Assembly: GCA_038040445.1 (NCBI GenBank)
Contig: JBBPIG010000015.1
Coordinates: 62,001 to 126,000, forward strand
From: Acidobacteriota bacterium
Lineage (GTDB): Bacteria; Acidobacteriota; Blastocatellia; UBA7656
Length of the DNA: 64,000 nt
Direction: 5' to 3'
Notes under the pieces: generated by a model
Databases searched by the model: none
Told to the model about the DNA's origin: nothing
What the model saw: the letters and a program-made list of their open reading frames with translations, nothing else
Program-made: the position numbers and the translations under genes
Shown: in pieces, positions 25,330-33,737 of the stretch
How the letters are laid out: every line of letters starts with the position of its first letter
Position numbering within the stretch: the stretch's first letter is position 1

Positions 25330-25590
25330 ATGCCCGAAGTCAAGTTGTACACGACCAGTTGGAGCGCAGACTGCAATCAGGCGAAACAATTCCTCGACGA
25401 CGAAGGAGTATTCTACGAGGAAGTTGATATCGAAGAATCCGCCGAGGGTGCGCGCGTGGTCGAGCAAGCCAACAAAGGAAAGCGGATCGTGCCCACGTTC
25501 GACATTGACGGGACCATCTTCAGCCTCAAGCCGTTTAATTGGAAAAAGCTTCAAGCCGAGCTCGAGCGCCTGGGCGTCGAAGAGGAGTGA
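25330..25590 (+). CDS. Glutaredoxin-like protein with SxxC site
   Basis: An 86-residue thioredoxin-fold protein starting at ATG 25330. The active-site loop reads TTSWSADCNQAKQFLDD, so the usual first Cys of CxxC is Ser and only the second Cys remains. KRIVPTFDIDGTIF carries the cis-Pro and GSH-side strand. Loss of the nucleophilic Cys argues against ordinary disulfide reduction; a binding or monothiol role is more likely. It sits 35 bp upstream of xseA and may share its transcript. Confidence 0.85.
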   Translation: MPEVKLYTTSWSADCNQAKQFLDDEGVFYEEVDIEESAEGARVVEQANKGKRIVPTFDIDGTIFSLKPFNWKKLQAELERLGVEEE

Positions 25591-25625
25591 GCTCTTTTTC
25601 TAACCGCTGCCTCGCGGGAATCTGA

Positions 25626-26978
25626 ATGTCTCAACTGACCTTCCTCGAACAACTCATGCAACAACGCCGCGCGGTCTCGGTGTCCGAGCTGACGTCGCGG
25701 CTCAAGGCATTTATCGAACGCGAATTCATCGACGTTTATGTCGAAGGTGAGATATCAAACCTCCGCCGGCACTCGTCGGGGCACTGGTATTTCTCGCTCA
25801 AGGATGAAGCCGCTTCGCTGCGGTGCGCCAGCTTCAGAATGCAGAATCGAATGATTCGCTTCATACCTGAAGATGGGCTGCACGTCATCGCCCGAGGCAG
25901 GCTTTCCATCTACGACGCCCGCGGCGAGTATCAACTCATAGTCGAGTACATGGAGCCGGTGGGGGCCGGCGCCTTACAGCTTGCGCTCGAGCAGTTGAAG
26001 ACGCGTCTGGCGGCCGACGGTCTGTTCGCGATGGAACGTAAGCGGCCGCTGCCGATCTTGCCACGCTGCATCGGTGTGGTGACTTCGCCAACGGGCGCGG
26101 CGATCCGCGACATCCTTCGAGTCCTGAAGCGGCGCAATGAAGCGGTGAGCGTATTGATCGCGCCGGTGCGCGTTCAAGGCGACGCGGCAGCGTCAGACAT
26201 CGCGCGAGCCGTCCGGTTATTGAACTCGCGCAAAGAAGTGGACGCGATCATCGTGGGAAGAGGCGGCGGGTCGACGGAAGACCTGTCGTGCTTCAACGAC
26301 GAGGCGGTTGCGCGAGCGATCTACAACTCGCGAGTGCCGGTTATCTCGGCTGTTGGTCACGAAACTGACTTCACCATCGCGGACATGGTAGCCGACCTGC
26401 GCGCTTCTACTCCGTCGGCGGCTGCCGAGATGGTAGCCAGCGCGCGCGATGAAATGTGCTCTCGAGCTAACGGTCTCGCCGAAGACATAAGGAAGGCGGT
26501 TCGGTACCGCCTGCTCGCCTTGCGCAGCACCTTATCTGAGCTTGAATCGAGCCGCGCATTTCCTGAAGTCCAATCGCGCATACGCGGGTTCGCCCAAAGA
26601 GTTGACGATGCAGGTTACTCGATGGAATCGTCTCTGCGAACCGCGTTGAAAACACGGCGCGCTCGCCACGCGGCATTGGAGCTGCGCTTGAGCGAAAGCG
26701 ATTTGCGCCGACGGGTGATCGAGCGGCGCGGCAGACTCGCCGAGCTGAGCGGGCGGCTTCAGGCAGGCACTCGGGTTGTCGTCGAGAGCGCAAGCGAACG
26801 AGTGTGCTTGGCAGCAGGCAAGCTTGATTCGCTCTCGCCGCTTGGCGTGCTTGCGCGCGGATACGCGATCGCGTTTGACTCACAGGGGCGAGTCATCAAA
26901 CGCGCCGGCGAGGTGAGTTCCGGCGAGAAAGTTCGCGTCCGGGTGTCGGAAGGCGAGATGGATTGCACCAAGAATTAG
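25626..26978 (+). CDS. xseA: Exodeoxyribonuclease VII large subunit
   Basis: A 450-residue protein. The N-terminal OB-fold is VSELTSRLKAFIEREFIDVYVEGEISNLRRHSSGHWYFSLKD (residues 19-60), and the catalytic region contains GVVTSPTGAAIRDILRVLKRR, VDAIIVGRGGGSTEDLSCFND and VISAVGHETDFTIADMVADLRASTPSAAAE. The end is GVLARGYAIAFDSQGRVI. With XseB it degrades single-stranded DNA from both ends. It is separated from xseB by one inserted gene and a repeat. Confidence 0.97.
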   Translation: MSQLTFLEQLMQQRRAVSVSELTSRLKAFIEREFIDVYVEGEISNLRRHSSGHWYFSLKDEAASLRCASFRMQNRMIRFIPEDGLHVIARGRLSIYDARGEYQLIVEYMEPVGAGALQLALEQLKTRLAADGLFAMERKRPLPILPRCIGVVTSPTGAAIRDILRVLKRRNEAVSVLIAPVRVQGDAAASDIARAVRLLNSRKEVDAIIVGRGGGSTEDLSCFNDEAVARAIYNSRVPVISAVGHETDFTIADMVADLRASTPSAAAEMVASARDEMCSRANGLAEDIRKAVRYRLLALRSTLSELESSRAFPEVQSRIRGFAQRVDDAGYSMESSLRTALKTRRARHAALELRLSESDLRRRVIERRGRLAELSGRLQAGTRVVVESASERVCLAAGKLDSLSPLGVLARGYAIAFDSQGRVIKRAGEVSSGEKVRVRVSEGEMDCTKN

Positions 26979-27117
26979 TTCTGGTTTCTGGTTTGTGGTT
27001 TGTGGTTGCAGATCAGCCTTGCCTTTGACTGGGGCCGGACTCAAACGGGTATACTCTTAGCAACTTGAAACCAAAAACCAGAAACCAGAAACTACAAACC
27101 AGAAACTCCAGAACTAG
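26976..27117. repeat. Iterated-word palindrome (family of TTCTGGT words), copy A
   Basis: The left arm (26976-27007) iterates TTCTGG and TTGTGG words; the right arm (27069-27116) iterates their reverse complements CCAGAAA and ACAAACC. The centre of about 60 bp is unique but resembles that at 43525-43585. It lies between xseA and the next gene, whose apparent longer frame reads into the right arm. Confidence 0.85.
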
Positions 27118-27121
27118 TCTG

Positions 27122-27787
27122 ATGCGGACCGTAGCACTTCTCGCCGGAACGCTCATCGCCGTGACGTCAACCTCAGCCTGCGTGTCCCGACCCGGTGAGG
27201 CTGCGGCTTCGGCGAAGGCGGCGCAACGGGCTACAGTTGAGAACCTAACTCGCCGCCCGATTTCAGACATTCCGCAGATAAAGAAAGCAGTGGATGCCGC
27301 AATCGAGCAGACCCAATATACCTTTGCCTACGACCCATCGTATGCGAAGCTCGACTACCCGAACGGCGATGTCCCGCTCGATCGCGGGGTTTGTGCCGAT
27401 GTCGTCGTGAGGGCTTTCCGGAATGCGGGGGTCGATCTGCAGAAAGAAGTTCACGAAGACATGGCGCGGCATTTCGGGGCGTATCCCGACAAATGGGGCG
27501 CACGCAGGCCCGACTCAAACATCGACCATCGACGTGTGCCAAACCTGATGACCTTCTTCAAAAGGGCTGGCAAGTCTATTGCCGCGAACAAACCATCTGA
27601 TTACCTGCCCGGTGATGTGGTCGCGTGGGAACTCGATAACCACCTGCTTCATATTGGGCTTGTCACCGACGCCGCCGCCGCGGGAACACAGAATTATCTG
27701 ATCGTTCACAACATTGGCGCCGGCGCGAAGATTGAGGACGTGCTGATGGCTTGGAAGATAATAGGTCACTACAGAATGTGGAAGTGA
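27122..27787 (+). CDS. DUF1287 domain protein, exported
   Basis: A 221-residue protein starting at ATG 27122; the longer frame runs into the repeat. A signal segment ends in TSTSAC, a weak lipobox. The DUF1287 part holds LDRGVCADVVVRAFRNAGVDLQ (catalytic-type Cys), RRPDSNIDHRRVPNLMTFF (His) and YLPGDVVAWELDNHLLHIGLV. This resembles the NlpC/P60-related YijF family, so cell-wall peptidase activity is possible. It interrupts xseA-xseB. Confidence 0.85.
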   Translation: MRTVALLAGTLIAVTSTSACVSRPGEAAASAKAAQRATVENLTRRPISDIPQIKKAVDAAIEQTQYTFAYDPSYAKLDYPNGDVPLDRGVCADVVVRAFRNAGVDLQKEVHEDMARHFGAYPDKWGARRPDSNIDHRRVPNLMTFFKRAGKSIAANKPSDYLPGDVVAWELDNHLLHIGLVTDAAAAGTQNYLIVHNIGAGAKIEDVLMAWKIIGHYRMWK

Positions 27788-27790
27788 AAG

Positions 27791-28027
27791 ATGATGCCAG
27801 AAAAAAGTTTCGAGTCATCGCTCGAAGAGCTTGAGCAGATCGTCCGCCAGCTCGAAGCGGGCGATCTTCCGCTAGACCGTTCTCTCGAACTGTTTGAGCA
27901 GGGGGTGCGCCTTTCGCGCGAGTGCCAGAAGCGTCTCGACGAGGCCGAGCGTAAGGTTGAGATCCTGCTTCGCGGCAACGACGGCGCTTACAAGCCGGCG
28001 CCGTTCGAAGAGCCTGAGGAAGAATAG
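27791..28027 (+). CDS. xseB: Exodeoxyribonuclease VII small subunit
   Basis: A 78-residue helical protein: FESSLEELEQIVRQLEAGDLPLDRSLELFEQGVRLSRECQKRLDEAERKVEIL (residues 5-57) is the family pattern, matching the usual 60-80 aa. Start is one of two adjacent ATGs at 27791/27794. It begins 3 bp after the DUF1287 stop. Multiple XseB subunits bind XseA. Confidence 0.95.
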   Translation: MMPEKSFESSLEELEQIVRQLEAGDLPLDRSLELFEQGVRLSRECQKRLDEAERKVEILLRGNDGAYKPAPFEEPEEE

Positions 28028-28082
28028 CGCGCGGGAATCACGTGCTCCCCGGAGGTCTAGCGAGCTGCTGAAAAAGAGGTTC

Positions 28083-28166
28083 GCCAGTAAGACACAAAGC
28101 CACGAAGGTGCCCCAAGTCAGTGAATGCATGCTTTGTGTTCCTTTGTGCCCTTGTGGCTTAGTGGC
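28083..28166. repeat. Inverted repeat of CCACTAAG/CACAAAG words
   Basis: GCCAGTAAGACACAAAGCC on the left is matched by an imperfect reverse complement ending GGCTTAGTGGC on the right. It lies between xseB and ispA and consists of iterated 7-8 base words. This is the general class of dispersed intergenic palindromes seen elsewhere in the window. Confidence 0.75.
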
Positions 28167-28196
28167 AATAGATTGATTCGCCTGCTATGAGGAAGA

Positions 28197-29096
28197 ATGA
28201 CCTCACCCGAAACGATCACGAGTTATCTGGCGCGGCGAGCTACAGAAGTCAACGAATGGCTCGACCGCTTTCTGCCCTCCCAGTCAGCGCCGCCCGAGCA
28301 GCTTCATCGTGCGATGCGCTATAGCTTGCTTGCGGGCGGGAAACGGCTTAGACCTGCTCTGGTGCTCGCCGCCGGTGAAGCCTTCGGCGCCGATACCGAC
28401 GATCTCATGCCCGCGGCTTGCGCGATTGAAATGATCCACACTTACTCGTTGATCCACGACGATCTTCCGGCGATGGACAACGACGACCTGCGGCGCGGCC
28501 GTCCGGCCTGTCACAAGGCCTTCGGTGAAGCTGTTGCGATTCTCGCGGGCGACGCGCTGTTGACTCAGGCGTTTCGCGTGTTGGCTTCGGACTCGCCGAA
28601 ACGCGACGCCGAGCGGCAAGTGCGAGTCATCCGTGAGATCGCGTCTGCCGCGGGGACTGTCGACGCGCTGATCGGCGGGCAGATAGCGGATATCGAAAGC
28701 GAGGGCAAGCAGATTGACGCGGCGATGCTCGAATACATTCATCGCTCGAAGACCGGCGCGATGATCTGCGCCTCGGTTGTCGTCGGCGGCATTATCGCGG
28801 GTGCCGGCGACGACCAGATAGAGAAGCTTCGAGGTTACGGTCAGCGGATCGGTCTCGCTTTTCAGATCGCGGATGATATCCTCGATGTGACTTCAACGAG
28901 CGAGCAGCTCGGCAAGACACCCGGTAAAGACCGGGCCGCTAACAAAGCTACCTACCCGGCGATCCACGGAATAGCGTCGTCAGAAGCACGGGCAGGCGAG
29001 CTGGTTGCTGAGGCAGTCGAGATCGTTTCCAGTCTCGATCTAAAGACCCATGTCCTGGAAGACATAGCCGGATTCATCATTGCAAGAAGCTCGTGA
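28197..29096 (+). CDS. ispA: Polyprenyl (farnesyl) diphosphate synthase
   Basis: A 299-residue enzyme making farnesyl or geranylgeranyl diphosphate from IPP and DMAPP. ATG 28197 has GAGGAAG upstream. GGKRLRPALVLAAGEAFG, the first Asp-rich motif DDLPAMDNDDLRRGRP, KTGAMICASV, the second Asp-rich motif FQIADDILDVTST and GKDRAANKATYP are all present. The two extra residues in the first motif are typical of bacterial short-chain enzymes. It stands just upstream of dxs, as in many bacteria. Confidence 0.95.
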   Translation: MTSPETITSYLARRATEVNEWLDRFLPSQSAPPEQLHRAMRYSLLAGGKRLRPALVLAAGEAFGADTDDLMPAACAIEMIHTYSLIHDDLPAMDNDDLRRGRPACHKAFGEAVAILAGDALLTQAFRVLASDSPKRDAERQVRVIREIASAAGTVDALIGGQIADIESEGKQIDAAMLEYIHRSKTGAMICASVVVGGIIAGAGDDQIEKLRGYGQRIGLAFQIADDILDVTSTSEQLGKTPGKDRAANKATYPAIHGIASSEARAGELVAEAVEIVSSLDLKTHVLEDIAGFIIARSS

Positions 29097-29159
29097 GGTC
29101 GCTATCTTTGTTAACGCCAGTTCAGGGCTAGCAAAACCTTCAGGAGACCAAGGCTTATT

Positions 29160-31064
29160 ATGAAGTTGCTCTCGCAAATCAACGATCCGGCGGACCTCAG
29201 ACGCCTTCCGCAATCGAAGCTGCAACCGCTCGCCGACGAGATCCGCGAGTACATGATCGAAACACTTTCAAAGATCGGCGGTCACACCGGCGCGAGCCTG
29301 GGCCCGGTCGAGTTGCTTATTGCGCTGCACTACGCGCTCGATACTCCTCGCGACAAGCTGGTCATCGACATAGGTCATCAGGCCTACGCGCACAAGATCC
29401 TGACCGGCCGTCGCGATCAGTTTCCCACTATTCGACAATACGAGGGGCTGAGCGGCTTTCTGCGGCGAGAGGAATCCGAGTATGACGTGTTCAACGCGGC
29501 TCACGCGGGCACGTCCATCTCTGCGGCGCTGGGCATCGCCGCCGCGCGCGATCTGAAGAACGAAGACTTCAACGTAGTTGCCTTCATCGGTGACGCGGGG
29601 CTGACTGCCGGGATGGCGCTTGAAGGCATAAATCAAGTCGGGCATCTCAAGAAGCGGATGATCATCCTGCTAAACGACAACGAGATGTCGATCTCGCCCA
29701 ACGTCGGCGCGCTTTCAGGGTACCTGAACCGGATTCGCGGCGCGCGGCCCTACAACGAGTTCAAGCACGAAGTCGAAGAGTGGCTGAAGGTTATTCCTGC
29801 GTTCGGCGAGCTCATGCTGTCGAGCGCCAAAGCGGTCAAGGACACTCTCGCTCGAGCGTTCATACCCGGCGCGCTTTGGGAAGAACTGGGACTGAAGTAT
29901 CTGGGTCCGATCAACGGTCACGATATCAACTCAATACTTCAAACCCTGGAAGAAGCGAAGAGCGAAGCCGGCCCGGTGCTGATTCACGCGCTGACGGTGA
30001 AGGGCAAAGGCTACGAGCCGGCCGAGCGCGACAAAGCTGCGTGGCACGGCACGTCGGCCTTCGAGATCTCAACCGGCAAGTTCATCAAGGAGCCGGCCAC
30101 GGCGCCGGCTTACACTGCAGTGTTCGCCCAGGCCACTATCGACTTGATGAAAGAAGACAAACGCATTGTGGCCCTCACGGCCGCGATGCCCGACGGCACC
30201 GGGCTCAGCAAGGTGATGAAGGAGTTTCCTGATCGGACGTTTGATACCGCGATAGCCGAACAACACGCGGTGACCTTCGCCGCCGGCATGGCTACGGAAG
30301 GCTTGAAACCAATCGCGGCGATCTACTCGACGTTCTTGCAGCGCGCGTTCGATCAGATATTTCACGACGTCGTGTTGATGGGACTCGACGTGACGTTCGC
30401 GCTCGATCGGGCGGGTGTGGCTGGAGCCGACGGACCGACTCATCACGGGCTGATGGACTTCGCTTATCTGCGGCCGATGCCCGGATTCGTGATCATGGCG
30501 CCGAAGGACGAGAACGAGCTTCGGCACATGCTCAAGACAGGAGTCTTGTACGACGGGCCGGCGTCTGTGCGCTATCCGCGCGGCAGCGGCGTCGGCGTGC
30601 CGATGGATGAAAAGATCGAAGCGCTCGAGATCGGGAAGGGCGAGATTCTGCGCGAAGGCTCGGATGTGGCGATCCTCGGGATAGGATCAGAAGTGAGCTA
30701 CTGCCAGAAGGCCGCCGAGAGACTCGCGTTGGAAGGCATCAACGTAACAGTGGTTAATGCGCGGTTCGTGAAGCCGCTGGACTCGGAGTTGATACTGGCG
30801 CTCGCGCGCTCACACGGTTCGATCGTGACTGCCGAAGATCACTATCTGATGGGCGGCTTCGGCAGCGCGGTGATGGAGCTGCTTGAAGAAAACCGCCTGA
30901 ATGAAGTTCGCATGCTGCGTCTCGGCTTCCCGGACAAGATCATCGAGCATGCCAGCCAGAGCTTGCTGCTTGCGAAGTATGGACTCGACGCGGATGGAAT
31001 CTACGCACAGGTGAGAGACTTCGTCGCGAGCAAGTTCAGCTTCGAGCCGGTGTATACACGGTAG
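29160..31064 (+). CDS. dxs: 1-deoxy-D-xylulose-5-phosphate synthase
   Basis: A 634-residue thiamine-diphosphate enzyme, first step of the MEP isoprenoid pathway. It shows GGHTGASLGPVELLIALHYAL, DIGHQAYAHKILTGR, the TPP motif FIGDAGLTAGMALEGINQ with LLNDNEMSISPNVG, the catalytic Glu in DTAIAEQHAVTFAAGMA, and ADGPTHHGLMDFAYLRPMPG. Length is normal. It follows ispA by 63 bp in the same orientation. Confidence 0.97.
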   Translation: MKLLSQINDPADLRRLPQSKLQPLADEIREYMIETLSKIGGHTGASLGPVELLIALHYALDTPRDKLVIDIGHQAYAHKILTGRRDQFPTIRQYEGLSGFLRREESEYDVFNAAHAGTSISAALGIAAARDLKNEDFNVVAFIGDAGLTAGMALEGINQVGHLKKRMIILLNDNEMSISPNVGALSGYLNRIRGARPYNEFKHEVEEWLKVIPAFGELMLSSAKAVKDTLARAFIPGALWEELGLKYLGPINGHDINSILQTLEEAKSEAGPVLIHALTVKGKGYEPAERDKAAWHGTSAFEISTGKFIKEPATAPAYTAVFAQATIDLMKEDKRIVALTAAMPDGTGLSKVMKEFPDRTFDTAIAEQHAVTFAAGMATEGLKPIAAIYSTFLQRAFDQIFHDVVLMGLDVTFALDRAGVAGADGPTHHGLMDFAYLRPMPGFVIMAPKDENELRHMLKTGVLYDGPASVRYPRGSGVGVPMDEKIEALEIGKGEILREGSDVAILGIGSEVSYCQKAAERLALEGINVTVVNARFVKPLDSELILALARSHGSIVTAEDHYLMGGFGSAVMELLEENRLNEVRMLRLGFPDKIIEHASQSLLLAKYGLDADGIYAQVRDFVASKFSFEPVYTR

Positions 31065-31104
31065 TTCCGGGTTCCGGGTTCAGAGTTCCGGGTTCCAGGT
31101 TCGA
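31065..31104. repeat. TTCCGGG iterated array
   Basis: GTTCCGGGTTCCGGGTTC continues as AGAGTTCCGGGTTCCAGGTT. It lies after dxs and looks like one arm of the same kind of repeat as at 26976, without a clear opposite arm. Confidence 0.75.
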
Positions 31105-31152
31105 AGTCGCAGGCAGCGTGGTCAGTGACCTTTTCTCGGAAAGAGGATAGCG

Positions 31153-31509
31153 ATGAGCCGACAAGCAATCACGGTTGAGCTTCCCGAAGAGGTCTACAGG
31201 CATATGAAGCGCGCCGCCCAGGGGATGAAGCGTCCCCTCGAACGCGTGCTGGCGAGCATTGTTAAAGGCGCCACGCCATCGCTCGAGAAAGTGCCGGCTC
31301 AATACCGCTCAGACCTTGAGAGCATGGAAACCCTCGGGGATGAGAAGTTGTGGAAGATTGCCGAGAGTCGAGTGCCAGTGGAACGTCAACGCAGGTTGGA
31401 GCGACTGTTGGAACATGGTCAGAGCGGTGAACTGACCGAGCGCGAACAACAGACTCTTACTCGGTGCGAAGTACGGCTTAAACCGGATGGGATCTCGACG
31501 AGCTACTAA
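31153..31509 (+). CDS. Small protein, ribbon-helix-helix-like N-terminus
   Basis: A 118-residue protein starting at ATG 31153 (GGAAAGAGG upstream). The N-terminus, ITVELPEEVYRHMKRAAQGMKRPLERVLASIV, looks like an antitoxin-type ribbon-helix-helix. The middle is charged and helical (ERQRRLERLLEHGQSGELTEREQQTLT). Relatives I recall continue with a further helix of the LKWRG type; here the end turns into CEVRLKPDGISTSY, perhaps out of frame after a deletion. Function unknown. Confidence 0.65.
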   Translation: MSRQAITVELPEEVYRHMKRAAQGMKRPLERVLASIVKGATPSLEKVPAQYRSDLESMETLGDEKLWKIAESRVPVERQRRLERLLEHGQSGELTEREQQTLTRCEVRLKPDGISTSY

Positions 31510-31531
31510 CCACGGACTACGGACTTCTTCT

Positions 31532-32305
31532 TCACTGAGTCTCGCGTTTCCCTTGCGGCTGAGCATCCTCGAAAATATGTGTCGTGTGCTCGGTGACGCT
31601 CGGAGGCGGCTCGATTGGAGGCTCGTAGCCGATCGGAACAGATTGTCGCTCGACCACGGGCGCGGTGTCCTGCCTGATAAAGGGTTGCGGTTCTTCCAAC
31701 AACGGCGGCGGAGTGAAACGAGCCGCAAGCGTCGCCATCGACTCCGCAAAGAACGCCGCGTAGATGATGTGCGCCAGTCCCTTCAGCACCGGCAGCAGCG
31801 CAATCATCCAGATCATCCTCACTATCGGCTCGAGCCCTTGAACATGGCCCTGCGAGCTTTCCTCTAAGCGCCTGATAAGCCCTTCATCAATCGCAGTCTG
31901 GCCAAGATAGTAGAGAAGCACTCCGAGGCCTGCGCCCCAGAACAGGCTCACCAGGCCATTTCTGAGGTTATGCTGCCACGAGTAGGACATATACTCCTTC
32001 GGCTTTGGTAGGTTTTGGCGGCGCGCTTCTTCACGGGCTTGCTTTCTTATTTCGCGAGTGACTCGATGCCGCTCCCTTGCGTCTCCGCTGCCTGTCCGCC
32101 CGCCGACGGCGACGGCAACGTTGGTCTTCCAGCTCTTGGCGAAGTCCCTTGCATTCTTGGCGAGCTCGTCGACGTTGATCCCGAATGGACCCTGAGGACC
32201 ATCGCCGCCGCTGAGCGCGTCATTGATCAATTGAAGGTTAGTCCCACAGGCCTTGCAGAAACGCTGGGCTTCGACTGATTCACTACCGCATTTCGGACAA
32301 AACAT
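31532..32305 (-). CDS. Zinc-ribbon membrane protein
   Basis: A 257-residue protein beginning at ATG 32305 with GGGAGGCG upstream. The N-terminal ribbon is MFCPKCGSESVEAQRFCKACGTN (two CxxC). After a charged region come two hydrophobic helices (LFWGAGLGVLLYYLG and IWMIALLPVLKGLAHIIYAAFFA). The C-terminus is Pro/Glu-rich. A DUF-type protein whose role is not known; probably inner membrane with a cytoplasmic ribbon. Confidence 0.75.
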   Translation of the reverse strand: MFCPKCGSESVEAQRFCKACGTNLQLINDALSGGDGPQGPFGINVDELAKNARDFAKSWKTNVAVAVGGRTGSGDARERHRVTREIRKQAREEARRQNLPKPKEYMSYSWQHNLRNGLVSLFWGAGLGVLLYYLGQTAIDEGLIRRLEESSQGHVQGLEPIVRMIWMIALLPVLKGLAHIIYAAFFAESMATLAARFTPPPLLEEPQPFIRQDTAPVVERQSVPIGYEPPIEPPPSVTEHTTHIFEDAQPQGKRETQ

Positions 32306-32481
32306 CTTCGCCTCCCATCGACGGCTGGTTCCCAAGCCGAAAGCTTACCCACAACCAAAAAGCTTGTCACTACCTTAACTGCTGAATTCGAAGTGTGCAC
32401 GCTGCCGTTGCGCCTTCTCTCATACGCCAACCATAGCGCGATAGTTTTGAACTCGGATAAGCTATTCACTGAGGGGTCAGG

Positions 32482-33723
32482 TTGATTAACCTTAACGCAA
32501 CGCAACGCCAGACCATCCGTGCGCTTTCAGCATTCATTGTGCTGTCAGCGATCCCCTGCGTGGGCTGCAACCGCGCCGCGGTGACCCCGCCCCCGGCGGT
32601 TGCCGAAACTGTCGATCCGTGGAAAGCAGCAGCCGGTAAGATCGAACAAGATCGTGGGGAACCGGTTGGCAGAAATGCTACAGTCGAAGTCCCGGAACAA
32701 CTCGAGCATTACGTCGATCGTCGTCGCTTTCTGGCTGTGCAAGCTGCAGACTTCCGGGCGCGCGTCGATGCCATCTGTCGTGACTTCGCGGACCTCGTGC
32801 CGTTGATCCAGCGCGGCGAGATCGTCGAGATAAAGCCTCTGGGTTCGGACTACATTCTGTACGGCGTAGGCTATCGTGTCAGCGGCGAACCGTTCGCGCA
32901 CTACGATAGCGGGACGAGGCAAGACATCCCGCTCCAGGCAACCGAAGAAGGCTTTAGGGCGGAAGTCCAGCAAGCGCTGAGTGACGTCAAAGAAAAAGCC
33001 GCCAGGCTTTCCTATCTCGAAGCCGCGTGGCGGCGCGTGCCCAGGCGTGATCGCGCTCGCCGAGCCACGCTGTCGACCGAGCTTGCGCTGACTCGCAAAG
33101 CATTCAACTCGACAAGAGCGAGGAGCAAAATGTTGGCAGCCTTCTACGCCGATGCCGGGCGGCGCAAGGCTATCCTGGCGGAATATCAAACGCTCTCGGA
33201 CGTTGCCCGTGACTTCGAGGGTGAGGCATACGATTTGAACGATGCGGATGCGCGGCGCCGTTTGAAGACCCGTCTTCTCAGCTTCATTCGACCGGAAGCG
33301 CGTGATCTGCTCTCTAAGATCGCTCACGCCTACAAAGAGAAGTTCGACCGCCCGCTGCCCGTCTCTTCGCTGCTGCGTCCGGTTCAGTACCAGCACGAAC
33401 TCGCGGGGACTAACGCGAACGCCGCGCGGGGTGCTACGCCTCCCCACTCGACCGGTTTGGCATTCGATCTGTATTACAAGTATATGAGTGCAGCCGAGCA
33501 GGAGTTCTTGATGTCGTTCATCGCACATCTGGAAGACGAGGGACGCGTCGAAGCGCTCCGCGAGGCGCGAGATAACATTCACGTGTATGTCTTTGGGAGT
33601 GGACGGCGGCCGGATGAGAAGCTCATCGCTCGTTTGATCGCGGAAAAAGGATCGCGCAATCCTGGCAAGAAATCACGAGCCGCCTCGCTGCGAGAAGGAA
33701 CGAGTCGAAAGCGTGGGCGGTGA
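32482..33723 (+). CDS. DUF5715 family exported protein (VanY/M15-like)
   Basis: A 413-residue protein starting at TTG 32482 (GAGGGG upstream). The signal segment ends AIPCVGC, a possible lipidation Cys. The C-terminal half has LLRPVQYQHELAGTNANA, PPHSTGLAFDL and NIHVYVF, matching the SxHxxGxAxD and HxH spacing of M15 D,D-carboxypeptidases. The N-terminal half is long and coiled. Likely a peptidoglycan-acting protein, but activity not shown. It ends with a basic tail and touches tlyA. Confidence 0.8.
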   Translation: MINLNATQRQTIRALSAFIVLSAIPCVGCNRAAVTPPPAVAETVDPWKAAAGKIEQDRGEPVGRNATVEVPEQLEHYVDRRRFLAVQAADFRARVDAICRDFADLVPLIQRGEIVEIKPLGSDYILYGVGYRVSGEPFAHYDSGTRQDIPLQATEEGFRAEVQQALSDVKEKAARLSYLEAAWRRVPRRDRARRATLSTELALTRKAFNSTRARSKMLAAFYADAGRRKAILAEYQTLSDVARDFEGEAYDLNDADARRRLKTRLLSFIRPEARDLLSKIAHAYKEKFDRPLPVSSLLRPVQYQHELAGTNANAARGATPPHSTGLAFDLYYKYMSAAEQEFLMSFIAHLEDEGRVEALREARDNIHVYVFGSGRRPDEKLIARLIAEKGSRNPGKKSRAASLREGTSRKRGR

Positions 33724-33737
33724 GGACACAAATTAGA

